64,000 nucleotides of DNA from Streptomyces sp. NBC_00443 (GTDB lineage Bacteria > Actinomycetota > Actinomycetes > Streptomycetales > Streptomycetaceae): positions 1,488,001 through 1,552,000 of the forward strand of contig NZ_CP107917.1 in NCBI RefSeq assembly GCF_036014175.1. Reading direction: 5' to 3'. A model generated the notes under the pieces. The model made no database searches and was not told the origin of the DNA. It saw only the letters and a program-made list of their open reading frames with translations. The translations under genes and the position numbers were made by a program. Below are positions 8,456 through 17,046 of this stretch, one piece after another; the first letter of the stretch is position 1, and each line of letters begins with the position of its first letter.

Positions 8456-9691
8456 GTGCCCGACGACGCACGAGCACGGCAGCGCACGGGAACCGGCCTG
8501 GGAGTACTACTGGCCCTGGTTCTCGCGGCCGTGCTGCTCACCGCCCTCCCGGACGACGGCGAACGGGAGGGCGGTGGCGCGTGTGCACCGCACTCCGTCG
8601 CGGCCTGGTCTGCCGACGACAGGCTCACCGGCGAGTTCGCCCGGTACGGCGACAACCCGTCCCGCACCGACGACTGGACCGGCGGCGACGGCACGCACTC
8701 GGTCCGGCTGCCGGACGGCCGCGTCCTGTGGCTGTTCTCGGACACCTACCTCGGCCAGGTGTACTCGCCGCCCAACCCGTTCGGCGAGTCCCACACCTGG
8801 CGGGAGGCGACCGCTCCCCTGGTACGCAACTCGGCGGTGGTCATGCGCGACGGACGCCTGGAGCGCACGCTGGCCACGCCGCTCTTCCCCGACCCCGCCC
8901 CGAACCAGTGGCGCTGGCCGGTCGCGGCCCGCGTCGAACCCCGCTCCCCCGGCTCGCCGGAGCGGGTGCTGCGGGTGCTGCTGTGGGTGCGCGCGGCCGG
9001 GCAGCCGCCCTGGATCTTCGGCGTGCCCACCGCCACCGAAGTCGCCACGCTCACGCTGCCCGACCTGCGGGTCGAGTCGGTGGTGAAGGTTCTCGACCAG
9101 CAGCTGGTGCCGGATCCCTCCCGGCGTGTCCTGTTCGGGACGACACTGGTCGAGGCGGACGGCTGGACGTATGTCTTCGGCGGCGACGACGGTCAGGCCG
9201 CGTCCCGGCCGGCCTCGCACGCGTACGTGGCGCGGGTGCCCGAGGGCAGGCTCGCCGAGCCGGGTGCCTGGCAGTACTGGAACGGCTCCGAGTGGGCCGG
9301 GGCGGGTGCCCGGCCGCGTGCGGTGCTCGGGGACGGGCGGCGCACGGGGGTGGGGAGTGCCTTCTCGGTGGTGCGGGTGCGGGGGACGTACGTCCTGTTC
9401 ACGATGGCCGCGGGCACGAAGGGGCTGACGACCGTCACATCGTACTGGGCATGCTCCCCCGCCGGCCCGTGGCACGGGCCGACGAAGGACTTCAGCCCGG
9501 CGCTGCCGCAGGGCGGCCAGGTCGCCGCCTACAACCCGCAGACGCACCCCGAGTTGAGCGACGACCGACGCCTGGTCCTGAGCTACGACGTGAACTGGCT
9601 GGAGACGGGCGGCGCGGCGGCGCAGCTCAGCCGGAACGTGTCCCTGTACCGACCGCGGTTCGTGACTCTGCGGCTGGCGCAGACGCGGTGA
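8456..9691 (+). CDS. Secreted or membrane-anchored DUF4185/DUF5005-type propeller protein
   Basis: The protein has about 411 residues starting at GTG 8456, 19 bp after the sialidase stop. This start gives a clean N-terminal hydrophobic segment (GLGVLLALVLAAVLLTAL) acting as signal or anchor. The mature part has repeated beta-strand motifs such as RLPDGRVLWLFSDTYLGQV, NSAVVMRDG and FGTTLVEADGWTYVFGGDDG, resembling the five-bladed propeller families DUF4185/DUF5005 seen near glycosidases. The function is unknown; location and fold suggest extracellular carbohydrate processing with the sialidase. The last 65 bp overlap the convergent transporter gene. Confidence 0.75.
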   Translation: MPDDARARQRTGTGLGVLLALVLAAVLLTALPDDGEREGGGACAPHSVAAWSADDRLTGEFARYGDNPSRTDDWTGGDGTHSVRLPDGRVLWLFSDTYLGQVYSPPNPFGESHTWREATAPLVRNSAVVMRDGRLERTLATPLFPDPAPNQWRWPVAARVEPRSPGSPERVLRVLLWVRAAGQPPWIFGVPTATEVATLTLPDLRVESVVKVLDQQLVPDPSRRVLFGTTLVEADGWTYVFGGDDGQAASRPASHAYVARVPEGRLAEPGAWQYWNGSEWAGAGARPRAVLGDGRRTGVGSAFSVVRVRGTYVLFTMAAGTKGLTTVTSYWACSPAGPWHGPTKDFSPALPQGGQVAAYNPQTHPELSDDRRLVLSYDVNWLETGGAAAQLSRNVSLYRPRFVTLRLAQTR

Positions 9692-10694
9692 CCGGCGCGG
9701 GGGCGGCGCCCGCTGCTTCGCGGGCCTCGGCTTCGCGGGCCCGGCGCTTGGCGATGACCGCGCACACCATCAGCTGCATCTGGTGGAACAGCATCAGCGG
9801 CAGGACCGCCAGCGAGGCGTGCGCGCCGAACAGGACGCTCGCCATGGGCAGCCCGGCGGCGAGGGACTTCTTCGAGCCGGCGAACTGGATCGCGATACGG
9901 TCCTCGCGGCCGAAGCGCAGGGCCTTGGCGCCGTACCAGGTCAGCAGGAGCATCACGGCCAGCAGCACCGCCTCGACGGCGAGCAGCCCGCCCAGCTGGA
10001 TCGCGCTCACCTGGTGCCAGATGCCCTGGACCATGCCCGCGCTGAATGCGGTGTAGACGACCAGCAGGATCGAGCCGCGGTCGACGAGCCCGAGGACCTT
10101 CTTGTGCCGGGTGACGAAGCCGCCGATCCAGCGGCGCAGCAACTGCCCGGCGACGAACGGCACCAGCAGCTGCAGCACGATCTTGACCATCGAGTCGGCG
10201 GAGAAGCCGCCCCCGCTGCCGCCGAGCACGGCCGCCGCGAGGAGCGGGGTGATGACGATGCCCACCAGTGAGGAGAAGGAGCCCGCGCAGATCGCCGCGG
10301 GCACGTTGCCCCGGGCCATCGAGGTGAAGGCGATCGACGACTGGATGGTCGACGGGACGAGGGTGAGGAAGAGCAGGCCCTGGTAGAGGGGGTGCGTCAG
10401 CAGCACCGGGACGAGCCCGCGCGCCGCCAGCCCCAGCAGCGGGAAGACGACGAAGGTGCAGGCCAGGACGGTGACATGGAGCCGCCAGTGCTTCAGGCCG
10501 TCCATCGCCTCACGGGTGGACAGGCGGGCACCGTAGAGGAAGAACAGGAAGGCGATCGCGGCCGTGGAGGCACCGGACGCCACATCGGAGGCCGTCCCGC
10601 GCGCCGGGAAGAGGGCCGCGAGGCCCACGGTCCCGAGCAGCAGCAGGATGTACGGGTCGATCGGCATCCAACGCGGCCATTGCAGGCGTTTCAC
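9627..10694 (-). CDS. Bile acid:sodium symporter (BASS) family transporter, YfeH-like
   Basis: A 355-residue polytopic membrane protein with about ten hydrophobic helices from MPIDPYILLLLGTVGLAALF to AVLPLMLFHQMQLMVCAVI. The signature segments STIQSSIAFTSMARGNVPAAICAGSFSSLVG (split here) and FAGSKKSLAAGLPMASVLF match the crossing-helix regions of the SBF-like/YfeH branch of the BASS superfamily. The substrate is unknown; members move organic anions with sodium. GTG start at 10694. The C-terminal tail is Ala/Glu-rich and overlaps the 3' end of the convergent upstream gene. A divergent LysR regulator begins 165 bp away and is the likely controller. Confidence 0.88.
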   Translation of the reverse strand: MKRLQWPRWMPIDPYILLLLGTVGLAALFPARGTASDVASGASTAAIAFLFFLYGARLSTREAMDGLKHWRLHVTVLACTFVVFPLLGLAARGLVPVLLTHPLYQGLLFLTLVPSTIQSSIAFTSMARGNVPAAICAGSFSSLVGIVITPLLAAAVLGGSGGGFSADSMVKIVLQLLVPFVAGQLLRRWIGGFVTRHKKVLGLVDRGSILLVVYTAFSAGMVQGIWHQVSAIQLGGLLAVEAVLLAVMLLLTWYGAKALRFGREDRIAIQFAGSKKSLAAGLPMASVLFGAHASLAVLPLMLFHQMQLMVCAVIAKRRAREAEAREAAGAAPAPVTASAPAAESRTAVGTGTRSG

Positions 10695-10859
10695 TGTGCT
10701 CCACTACTTCGCTGTCGTACTGGCTGTCGCTTCGCTGAACTTCGGGTTCCCGGCACGGACGTGCCCTCTCCATCGTCCTCCGGCGGTCAGCGATCGGGAA
10801 TCCGGCATACCACTCTGACTGTCATCACGTTCCACGATAAGCAGCGCTAGGCTCGGGGC

Positions 10860-11723
10860 ATGTACGAGCCGTCCCATCTGCGCACGTTCCTCGCGGTGGC
10901 GCAGACCCTGAGCTTCACTCAGGCCGCCCGCCGCCTCGGGCTGCGCCAGTCGACCGTCAGCCAGCACGTACGGCGCCTGGAGGACGTCACCGGGCGGCCG
11001 CTGTTCACCCGGGACACGCACTCCGTGGAGCTGACCGAGGACGGCGAGGCGATGCTCGGCTTCGCCCGGCGGATCCTGGAGGTGCACGAGCAGGCGACGG
11101 CGTTCTTCACCGGCACCCGGCTGCGCGGCCGGCTCCGCTTCGGCGCGTCCGAGGACTTCGTGCTGACCCGTCTGCCGGAGATCCTGGAGGGCTTCCGCTA
11201 CGACCACCCCGAGGTCGACCTGGAGCTGACGGTCGAACTCTCCGGCACCCTGCACGAGCAACTGGAAGCCGGGAAGCTGGACCTGGTGCTCGCCAAGCGG
11301 CGGCCCGAGGACCGACGGGGCGATCTGGTCTGGCACGACCGGCTGGTGTGGATCGGCGCGGAACGGCTGCGCCTGGAGCCGGACCGTCCGGTGCCGTTGA
11401 TCGTCTATCCGCCACCGGGCATCACCAGGGCGCTCGCGCTGGAGGCGCTGGAGCGGCAGGGGCGTGACTGGCGGATCGTGTGCACGAGCGGCAGCCTCAA
11501 CGGGCTGATCGCGGCGGCACGGGCCAGGCTCGGTGTGATGGCGCACTCCCGCGGCCTGATTCCGCCGGGCCTGGTGCGGGTGCCCGACCGGTCCGGGCTG
11601 CCGGAACTGGGGCGGGTCGACTTCGTGCTGGTGCACGGCCGGCGCCGGACGGCGGCTCAAGGGGCCGCGGATGCGTTGGCGGGGGCGATTCTGGCGGGCG
11701 GGGACCGGTTGCACCGGCGTTAG
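10860..11723 (+). CDS. LysR-family transcriptional regulator
   Basis: A LysR-type regulator of 287 residues. The N-terminal winged helix-turn-helix (residues 1-60) includes HLRTFLAVAQTLSFTQAARRL and LRQSTVSQHVRRLEDVTGRPLF, followed by the linker helix. The remaining part is a periplasmic-binding-like effector domain (GRLRFGASEDFVL, LDLVLAKRRPEDRRGDL). It is transcribed divergently from the BASS transporter, a standard LysR arrangement, so it probably regulates that gene in response to the transported anion. The effector is not identifiable. Confidence 0.92.
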   Translation: MYEPSHLRTFLAVAQTLSFTQAARRLGLRQSTVSQHVRRLEDVTGRPLFTRDTHSVELTEDGEAMLGFARRILEVHEQATAFFTGTRLRGRLRFGASEDFVLTRLPEILEGFRYDHPEVDLELTVELSGTLHEQLEAGKLDLVLAKRRPEDRRGDLVWHDRLVWIGAERLRLEPDRPVPLIVYPPPGITRALALEALERQGRDWRIVCTSGSLNGLIAAARARLGVMAHSRGLIPPGLVRVPDRSGLPELGRVDFVLVHGRRRTAAQGAADALAGAILAGGDRLHRR

Positions 11724-11739
11724 CGCGCGGGGCGCTTCA

Positions 11740-12501
11740 GCGCGGCGGGCGCTGGTACGTCAGCTGGCTCTTCCTGCGGCCGGCGTTCTCGGGGGTGATG
11801 GCCGGCGCTCTCGCCTTCAACGCGGCGGCGTTCGGTGCCATGGCGTACACCTCGATCTGGTTGCAGACTCTGCTCGGGATGAGCGCGGTGCGCTGTCGCT
11901 GGCGTCGTTCGTGGTCGCGGCGGCCGGCGGGTGGCTGCTGCACGGGGTGCCGGCGCGGTTCACCATCGGTGGCGGGCTGCTGCTGATCGGGGCGGGCCAG
12001 TACTGCATGGCGGTGCTGGACGCCGGGTCGACGGCGAGCGCCCTGATACCGGGGATGGTGCTGGTGGGTGCCGGTACGGGGCTGGTGTCGCCCGGTATCG
12101 CGGGTGCCGCGCTGGCCGCCGTACCGCCGGAGCGGGCCGGTATGGCGGGCGGTGCGGTGAACACCTTCCGGCAGCTGGGGTACGCGCTGGGCATCGCCCT
12201 GTTCGGCACGGTGCTGACGTCGCGGATGCAGGACACGCTGCCCGCGGATGCGGCCCACGCCCTCGCGGGCGGCGGCGCCGGTGCGCTGCGGGACGTGTTC
12301 GGGGAGGGCGTGCTGCGCGCCGCTTTCGCCGACGGGCTGGACTCGGTGGCGGTGGTGGCGGGCTCGATGACGGTCGTGGCCGGGGTGCTGGTCCTCGTGC
12401 TGGTCAGGAGGCCGCCCGCGACGAAGACCGCGGTGACAACTGCGGGCCTTCGCGCACTCACACAGGAAGCGACGGAGGAGACGACGGCACGCAGGGGATG
12501 A
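11740..12501 (+). pseudogene. MFS drug-efflux transporter remnant (C-terminal half, frameshifted)
   Basis: Two frames join into the second half of a 14-TM MFS efflux protein. The first gives FSGVMAGALAFNAAAFGAMAY and IWLQTLLGMSAV. After a frame change near 11890 the second gives LSLASFVVAAAGGWLLHG, MVLVGAGTGLVSPGIAG, MAGGAVNTFRQLGYALGIALFG and a C-terminal helix. The usual residues between GMSAV and LSLASF are missing, which indicates a small deletion. No start codon or N-terminal half is present; the coding similarity begins within about 20 bp of the LysR stop. It is a decayed gene unable to make a transporter. Confidence 0.8.
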
Positions 12502-12512
12502 CATGATCAACA

Positions 12513-12564
12513 GGGCCCGTACCGCGTAATCCAGTCGTACAGATTCGGTGGAGATTACGGGCCC
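12513..12564. repeat. Inverted repeat upstream of the acyl-CoA synthetase gene
   Basis: GGGCCCGTA at 12513-12521 is perfectly complementary to TACGGGCCC at 12556-12564, with 34 nt between. TAATC (12527-12531) and GATTA (12553-12557) add partial pairing inside. It could be a terminator for the decayed upstream gene or an operator. The remaining intergenic sequence to 12750 shows no other clear signal. Confidence 0.45.
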
Positions 12565-12750
12565 GAAACTTACTCAACCGTCAGTTTCCTGTCCGACCCT
12601 TCCCCATGTGAGCGCATTTTCCGGCGCTGACCAGTGCATACCCGAGCGTCCGTCGATTTCCGGCCCCCTCCCGTCCGAAACGCGGGTGGGGTAGCTTTCA
12701 CGGCGCTGCGCGGAGCGTCAGCCGAGGCCATTCGGAGCGGGGAGCGGGGT

Positions 12751-14577
12751 TTGCGCGAGTTCACCAACCCTCCGTTGGCGTTGGCACCGCCGGTGGGCGG
12801 CCTGGCCGACGTCGTCTTCCAGCATGCCCAGGAGGACCCGCTCCATGTCGCCCTCGGCCGCAAGGACGACCACGGGAACTGGCGGGACGTCACCGCCGCC
12901 GAGTTCCGGGACGAGGTGCTCGCCCTCGCCAAGGGCCTTCTCGCCCGCGGCATCCGGTTCGGCGACCGGGTCGCGATCATGTCCCGCACCCGGTACGAGT
13001 GGACGCTCTTCGACTTCGCACTGTGGACGATCGGCGCCCAGGTGGTACCGATCTACCCGACCTCCTCGGCCGAGCAGTGCTTCTGGACGCTGTACGACGC
13101 CGAGGTGTCGGCGGCGATCGTCGAGCACGAGGACCACGCGATGACGATCGCCACGGTCATCGACCGGCTGCCGCGGCTGCACCAGCTGTGGCAGCTGGAC
13201 TCGGGCGCCGTGCAGGAGCTGTACGACGTCGGCGCGCACCTCGACGACGAGGTGGTCCACCGCCACCGGCAGGCGGTCACGCCGGACTCGATCGCCACGA
13301 TCATCTACACCTCGGGCACGACCGGCCGCCCCAAGGGCTGCGTCATCTCGCACGGCAACTTCATGTACGAGACGGACACCGTCATCGAGCGCTGGGAGCC
13401 GGTCTTCCACTCCAAGAAGGGCGACGAGGCGGCTACCTTGCTGTTCCTGCCGCTCGCGCACGTCTTCGGGCGGATGGTGCAGGTCGCCGCGATCCGCGGC
13501 AAGGTCCGCTTCGGCCACCAGCCGCAGATGAACGCGGCCGCCCTGCTGCCGGACCTCGCCGCGTTCAAGCCGACGTTCTTCCTGGCCGTGCCGTACATCT
13601 TCGAGAAGGTCTTCAACGCCGCGCGCCGCAAGGCCGAGAAGGAAGGCAAGTCCGGCCCCTTCGAGAAGGCCGTCGAGGTCGCCGTGAAGTACGCGGACGC
13701 CGTGGAGGCCAAGGCGTGGGGCATCGGCCCCGGCCCGTCGGCCGGTCTGCGCGTGCAGCACCAGCTCTTCGACAAGCTCGTCTACTCCAAGATGCGGGCC
13801 GCGATGGGCGGCCGGATCAAGCAGGCGATGACCGGCGGCTCGGCGATGGACCGGCGGCTCGGCCTGTTCTTCGCGGGCGCCGGCGTCCACGTCTACGAGG
13901 GGTACGGCCTCACCGAGTCCACGGCGGCGGCGACCGCCAACCCGCCCTATCGCACCCGCTACGGCACCGTCGGGCAGCCCATCCCGGGCATGACCGTGCA
14001 CATCGCGGACGACGGCGAGATCTGGCTGCACGGCGGCAACGTCTTCCAGGGCTACCTCAACAACCAGAAGGCCACCGACGAGGCCCTGCACGACGGCTGG
14101 CTGGCCACCGGTGACCTGGGGGCCCTCGACGAGGACGGCTACCTCACCATCACCGGCCGCAAGAAGGAGATCCTGGTCACGTCCGGCGGCAAGAGTGTCT
14201 CGCCGGGCGTGCTGGAGGAGCGCGTCCGCGACCACCCGCTGGTCTCCCAGTGCATCGTCGTCGGCAACGACCGCCCGTACATCGCGGCCCTGGTCACCCT
14301 CGACCAGGAGGCCGTCGAGCACTGGCTGATGATGCGCGACAAACCCCAGATGACCCCGGCCCAACTGGTCCGCGACGCCGACCTGGAGGCCGAGGTGCGG
14401 CGTGCGGTCGTCGCCGCCAACACCCTTGTCTCGCAGGCCGAGTCGATCCGTACGTTCCGGATCCTCGCCCAGCCGTTCACCGAGGAGCACGGACTCCTCA
14501 CGCCGTCGCTGAAGTTGAAGCGCAAGGCGATCGAGAACGCGTACTCGGGTGAGGTCGACGCGTTGTACCAGGCGTGA
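12751..14577 (+). CDS. Long-chain fatty-acid--CoA ligase (AMP-dependent synthetase)
   Basis: Activates long-chain fatty acids to acyl-CoA through an acyl-adenylate, feeding beta-oxidation or lipid synthesis. The P-loop is YTSGTTGRPKGCVISHGNF, the A5-type motif is YEGYGLTESTAA, the adenylate motif is GWLATGDLGALDEDGYLTITGRKK, and the lysine near the C-terminus lies in LTPSLKLKRKAIENAY. The TTG at 12751 gives a family-like N-terminus (REFTNPPLALAPPVGGLADV) and a 608-residue product; the longer in-frame ATG at 12634 would add 39 unconserved residues. A purine-rich GGAG precedes the TTG. Transcribed alone. Confidence 0.92.
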   Translation: MREFTNPPLALAPPVGGLADVVFQHAQEDPLHVALGRKDDHGNWRDVTAAEFRDEVLALAKGLLARGIRFGDRVAIMSRTRYEWTLFDFALWTIGAQVVPIYPTSSAEQCFWTLYDAEVSAAIVEHEDHAMTIATVIDRLPRLHQLWQLDSGAVQELYDVGAHLDDEVVHRHRQAVTPDSIATIIYTSGTTGRPKGCVISHGNFMYETDTVIERWEPVFHSKKGDEAATLLFLPLAHVFGRMVQVAAIRGKVRFGHQPQMNAAALLPDLAAFKPTFFLAVPYIFEKVFNAARRKAEKEGKSGPFEKAVEVAVKYADAVEAKAWGIGPGPSAGLRVQHQLFDKLVYSKMRAAMGGRIKQAMTGGSAMDRRLGLFFAGAGVHVYEGYGLTESTAAATANPPYRTRYGTVGQPIPGMTVHIADDGEIWLHGGNVFQGYLNNQKATDEALHDGWLATGDLGALDEDGYLTITGRKKEILVTSGGKSVSPGVLEERVRDHPLVSQCIVVGNDRPYIAALVTLDQEAVEHWLMMRDKPQMTPAQLVRDADLEAEVRRAVVAANTLVSQAESIRTFRILAQPFTEEHGLLTPSLKLKRKAIENAYSGEVDALYQA

Positions 14578-14686
14578 GTCCTGCCGGTGAGTCCTGCCTT
14601 TTTTCTGCGGTCCGGAATGCATGGGCGCCGGTGATCGTTGACGATGGTGAGTACCACCTGACGACAACCGTAAGGATCAAGAGCTC

Positions 14687-15520
14687 GTGAGCAGCAAGGT
14701 CCCCCCGATCATCCTCAACAACGGCGTCGAGATGCCCCAGCTGGGCTTCGGCGTCTGGCAGGTGCCGGACGACGAGGCCGAGCAGGCCGTCGCCACGGCG
14801 CTGGAGGCCGGGTACCGCAGCATCGACACAGCGGCGATCTACGGCAACGAGGAGGGCACCGGCAAGGCCATCGCCCGCTCCGGCGTCCCCCGCGAGGACA
14901 TCTTCGTCACCACCAAGCTCTGGAACGGCGACCAGGGTTACGACGCCACGCTGCGTGCCTTCGACGTGTCGCTGGAGAAGCTCGGCCTGGACCACGTCGA
15001 CCTGTACCTCATCCACTGGCCGCTGCCGGCCCGGGGCACCTACGTCGACACCTACAAGGCGTTCGAGAAGCTCCACGCCGACGGCCGCATCCGCGCGATC
15101 GGTGTCTCCAACTTCCTTCCGGAGCACCTTCGGCACCTGATCGACGAGACGTCGGTCATCCCCGCCGTCAACCAGATCGAGCTGCACCCGCATCTGCAGC
15201 AGCGCGACTCCCGCGAGTTCCACGCTGAGCAGGGCATCGCCACCGAAGCCTGGTCGCCGCTCGGCCAGGGCAAGGGTCTGCTGGAGGTTCCGGCGATCGT
15301 CGCCATCGCGCAGAAGCACGACCGCACCCCGGCACAGGTCGTGCTGCGCTGGCACCTGCAGCTGGGCAACGTCGTGATCCCGAAGTCCGTGACGCCGTCG
15401 CGGATCAAGGAGAACATCGGCGTCTTCGACTTCAGCCTGGACGACGAGGACCTCGCGGCGATCAGCGCGCTGAACGAGGACCGCCGGATCGGTCCGGACC
15501 CGGCGACGTTCGACGCCTGA
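14687..15520 (+). CDS. Aldo/keto reductase (2,5-diketo-D-gluconate reductase-like)
   Basis: An NADPH-dependent aldo-keto reductase of 277 residues with a TIM-barrel fold. The catalytic tetrad is visible as Asp in SIDTAAIYG, Tyr in the same motif, Lys in VTTKLWN and His in LIHWPLP. The C-terminal cofactor-binding segment VVIPKSVTPSRIKENIGVFDF is typical of the AKR5 group, which includes 2,5-diketogluconate and prostaglandin F synthases. The real substrate is unknown. GTG start at 14687, preceded by a modest purine-rich stretch. A strong hairpin follows the stop. Confidence 0.93.
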   Translation: MSSKVPPIILNNGVEMPQLGFGVWQVPDDEAEQAVATALEAGYRSIDTAAIYGNEEGTGKAIARSGVPREDIFVTTKLWNGDQGYDATLRAFDVSLEKLGLDHVDLYLIHWPLPARGTYVDTYKAFEKLHADGRIRAIGVSNFLPEHLRHLIDETSVIPAVNQIELHPHLQQRDSREFHAEQGIATEAWSPLGQGKGLLEVPAIVAIAQKHDRTPAQVVLRWHLQLGNVVIPKSVTPSRIKENIGVFDFSLDDEDLAAISALNEDRRIGPDPATFDA

Positions 15521-15540
15521 CGTCCCTTCCCGTACGGCAC

Positions 15541-15576
15541 TCCGCCCGCCGCTCAGCTGTATGCGCGGCGGGCGGA
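15541..15576. terminator. Strong hairpin terminator between aldo/keto reductase and the convergent gene
   Basis: TCCGCCCGCCGC (15541-15552) pairs perfectly with GCGGCGGGCGGA (15565-15576) across a 12-nt loop. It lies 20 bp after the + strand stop and 28 bp from the - strand stop, so it probably terminates both. Confidence 0.7.
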
Positions 15577-15604
15577 CGCGTACCCGTCGCCCCGGTCGCC
15601 GACC

Positions 15605-16216
15605 TCAGTCACCGCGCACGTCGGTGTGGACGACCTCGAACTCCTCCAGCCCGATCACGGACACATGCGCCTTGGCCGCGCCCTCGTGCCGGGCCCCCGC
15701 CTGACCGGCTCGGGACGCCGCCAGGGACGTCTGGTCGACGAAGACCGCTGCGGCGATCCCGCGCCCGCGATCCCGGTCGACCATCAGGGACGCCCTGGCC
15801 AGCCCGGGGAGCGTCTCGAGCTTGGGCACCACCGTCGCCCGGAACGTGTCGGCGAGCAGGTCCGTGTCCATCGGGTCGAACTCCAGCCTGGTGAGCCGCA
15901 GTCCGCCGCCCGCCTGTGGCTGCCGGACCTGATGGAAGACCAGCGCCTCGTAGTTGTCGACCGCCACGGTCCCCGCGAACGGCTCCAGCATCGCGGCCCG
16001 CCGCTCGCGCAGCACCTCGTCGCTGTTGCGGCGGGCCTGCTCCGACTCCCACCAGCTCGCTGCGAGCAGCTTCCCGAGGACCCGGTCCACGAAGACACTC
16101 GCTCCCCGGTATCCCGGACGGTCCTCCAGCAGGTCGCGCCCCTCCGTGTTCATCGCCCTGATGGCCATGTCGATCTTCGTGGGATCACCGGTCGTGTAGA
16201 CAGCGCGTACGAACAT
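15605..16216 (-). CDS. Antibiotic-biosynthesis-monooxygenase-like (dimeric alpha-beta barrel) protein
   Basis: A 203-residue protein with two ferredoxin-like repeats. MFVRAVYTTGDPTKIDMAIR and RPGYRGASVFVDRVLGKLL, then ASWWESEQARRNSDEVLRERR, resemble ABM/EthD-type domains, and the C-terminal half repeats the pattern (FRATVVPKLETLPGLARASLM). Such proteins bind small aromatic or haem-like ligands, but no catalytic residues stand out. The start at 16216 is chosen because GGGAGG lies just upstream; an in-frame upstream ATG at 16291 would add 25 residues without a good site. Divergent from the chitosanase gene. Function unknown. Confidence 0.7.
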   Translation of the reverse strand: MFVRAVYTTGDPTKIDMAIRAMNTEGRDLLEDRPGYRGASVFVDRVLGKLLAASWWESEQARRNSDEVLRERRAAMLEPFAGTVAVDNYEALVFHQVRQPQAGGGLRLTRLEFDPMDTDLLADTFRATVVPKLETLPGLARASLMVDRDRGRGIAAAVFVDQTSLAASRAGQAGARHEGAAKAHVSVIGLEEFEVVHTDVRGD

Positions 16217-16301
16217 GACACCTCCCGGAATTCCGGGCATATGCGAACTTTTCTCTACATCCAGTCTTCTACTGAGGGCATGGCGTCGCAATCAGCCATC
16301 A

Positions 16302-16316
16302 GTAAGGAAACTTTAC
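16302..16316. promoter_or_regulatory. Operator-like inverted repeat before the chitosanase gene
   Basis: GTAAGG-AAA-CTTTAC at 16302-16316 is an inverted repeat with one mismatch, ending 19 bp before the GH75 start. Its GGAAACTTT core resembles the operator type described for Streptomyces chitosanase genes (CsnR regulation). Assignment to CsnR is inference from memory of that motif. Confidence 0.4.
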
Positions 16317-16335
16317 GGAAGGGCCAGCCCCGACA

Positions 16336-17019
16336 GTGCGCACCCGAAGACTGACCCTCGCAGCGGCCGTCGGAGCCGCGCTGCTCGCCACCGCGGCGCT
16401 CCCCGCGGACGCCCGGCCGGCGGACCCCGAAGAAGCCGGCGTGAGCGCGGCCGACCTGCTCGCGAAGGTGACGTCCTGCTCGCAGATCTCCAACGGCAGG
16501 TACCGCACCGACCAGGCGACCCCGGCGGCCATCCCCGTCTGCGGCACGAAGGGCGCCGTGTTCTGGACGGCCGACATGGACATCGACTGCGACGGCCGGC
16601 GCACCGACAGCTGCAACGAGACCACCGACCCCTGGTTCCTCCCGGACACGGCGTTCCACCAGTCCGACGGCAAGCCCCTGCGGTCCGACACACTGCCGTA
16701 CGTCGTCGTCCCCAGCCCCAGCGGCACCTGGGACTACCGCGCCGCCGGCATCAAGGGCGGCGGCGTGGTGGCGGTCATCCACGACGACCAGGTCCTGTAC
16801 GCCGTGGTCGGCGACACCGGCCCGCAGCAGATCATCGGCGAGGCCTCCTACGCCGCCGCCGAGGCCCTCGGCATCGACCCCGACCCGGCCGCCGGCGGGG
16901 CCGCCTCCGGCGTGACGTACATCCTGTTCAGGAACTCGCAGGTCTCGCCCATCGAGAGCCACACCACGGCGGCAGCGCTGGGCGAGAAGCTGGCGAAGGA
17001 GTTCGTCGGGGGCAGCTGA
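16336..17019 (+). CDS. Secreted glycoside hydrolase family 75 chitosanase
   Basis: A predicted endo-chitosanase cleaving beta-1,4-glucosamine polymers outside the cell. Residues 1-26 form a signal peptide ending near ADARPAD. The catalytic domain has the GH75 pattern: AVFWTADMDIDCDGRRTD with clustered aspartates including the presumed catalytic Asp, LPYVVVPSPSG, and IIGEASYAAAEALGIDPDP containing the Glu. The length of 227 residues agrees with single-domain GH75 enzymes of actinomycetes and fungi. GTG start at 16336. The stop codon is embedded in a terminator stem. Probably induced by chitosan through the upstream operator. Confidence 0.9.
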   Translation: MRTRRLTLAAAVGAALLATAALPADARPADPEEAGVSAADLLAKVTSCSQISNGRYRTDQATPAAIPVCGTKGAVFWTADMDIDCDGRRTDSCNETTDPWFLPDTAFHQSDGKPLRSDTLPYVVVPSPSGTWDYRAAGIKGGGVVAVIHDDQVLYAVVGDTGPQQIIGEASYAAAEALGIDPDPAAGGAASGVTYILFRNSQVSPIESHTTAAALGEKLAKEFVGGS

Positions 17020-17044
17020 TCCCCGGTGACCGGGCCGGGGATCA
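17017..17044. terminator. Bidirectional terminator between chitosanase and SDR genes
   Basis: TGATCCCCGG (17017-17026) and CCGGGGATCA (17035-17044) form a perfect 10-bp stem with an 8-nt loop. The left arm contains the chitosanase TGA stop, and the right arm ends 2 bp before the stop of the convergent SDR gene. Confidence 0.75.
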
Positions 17045-17046
17045 GG

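Noticed and set aside
6631..8745. 704-residue open frame opposite the sialidase
   Set aside because: Arg/Gly/Ala-rich composition without motifs, fully explained by the sense gene.
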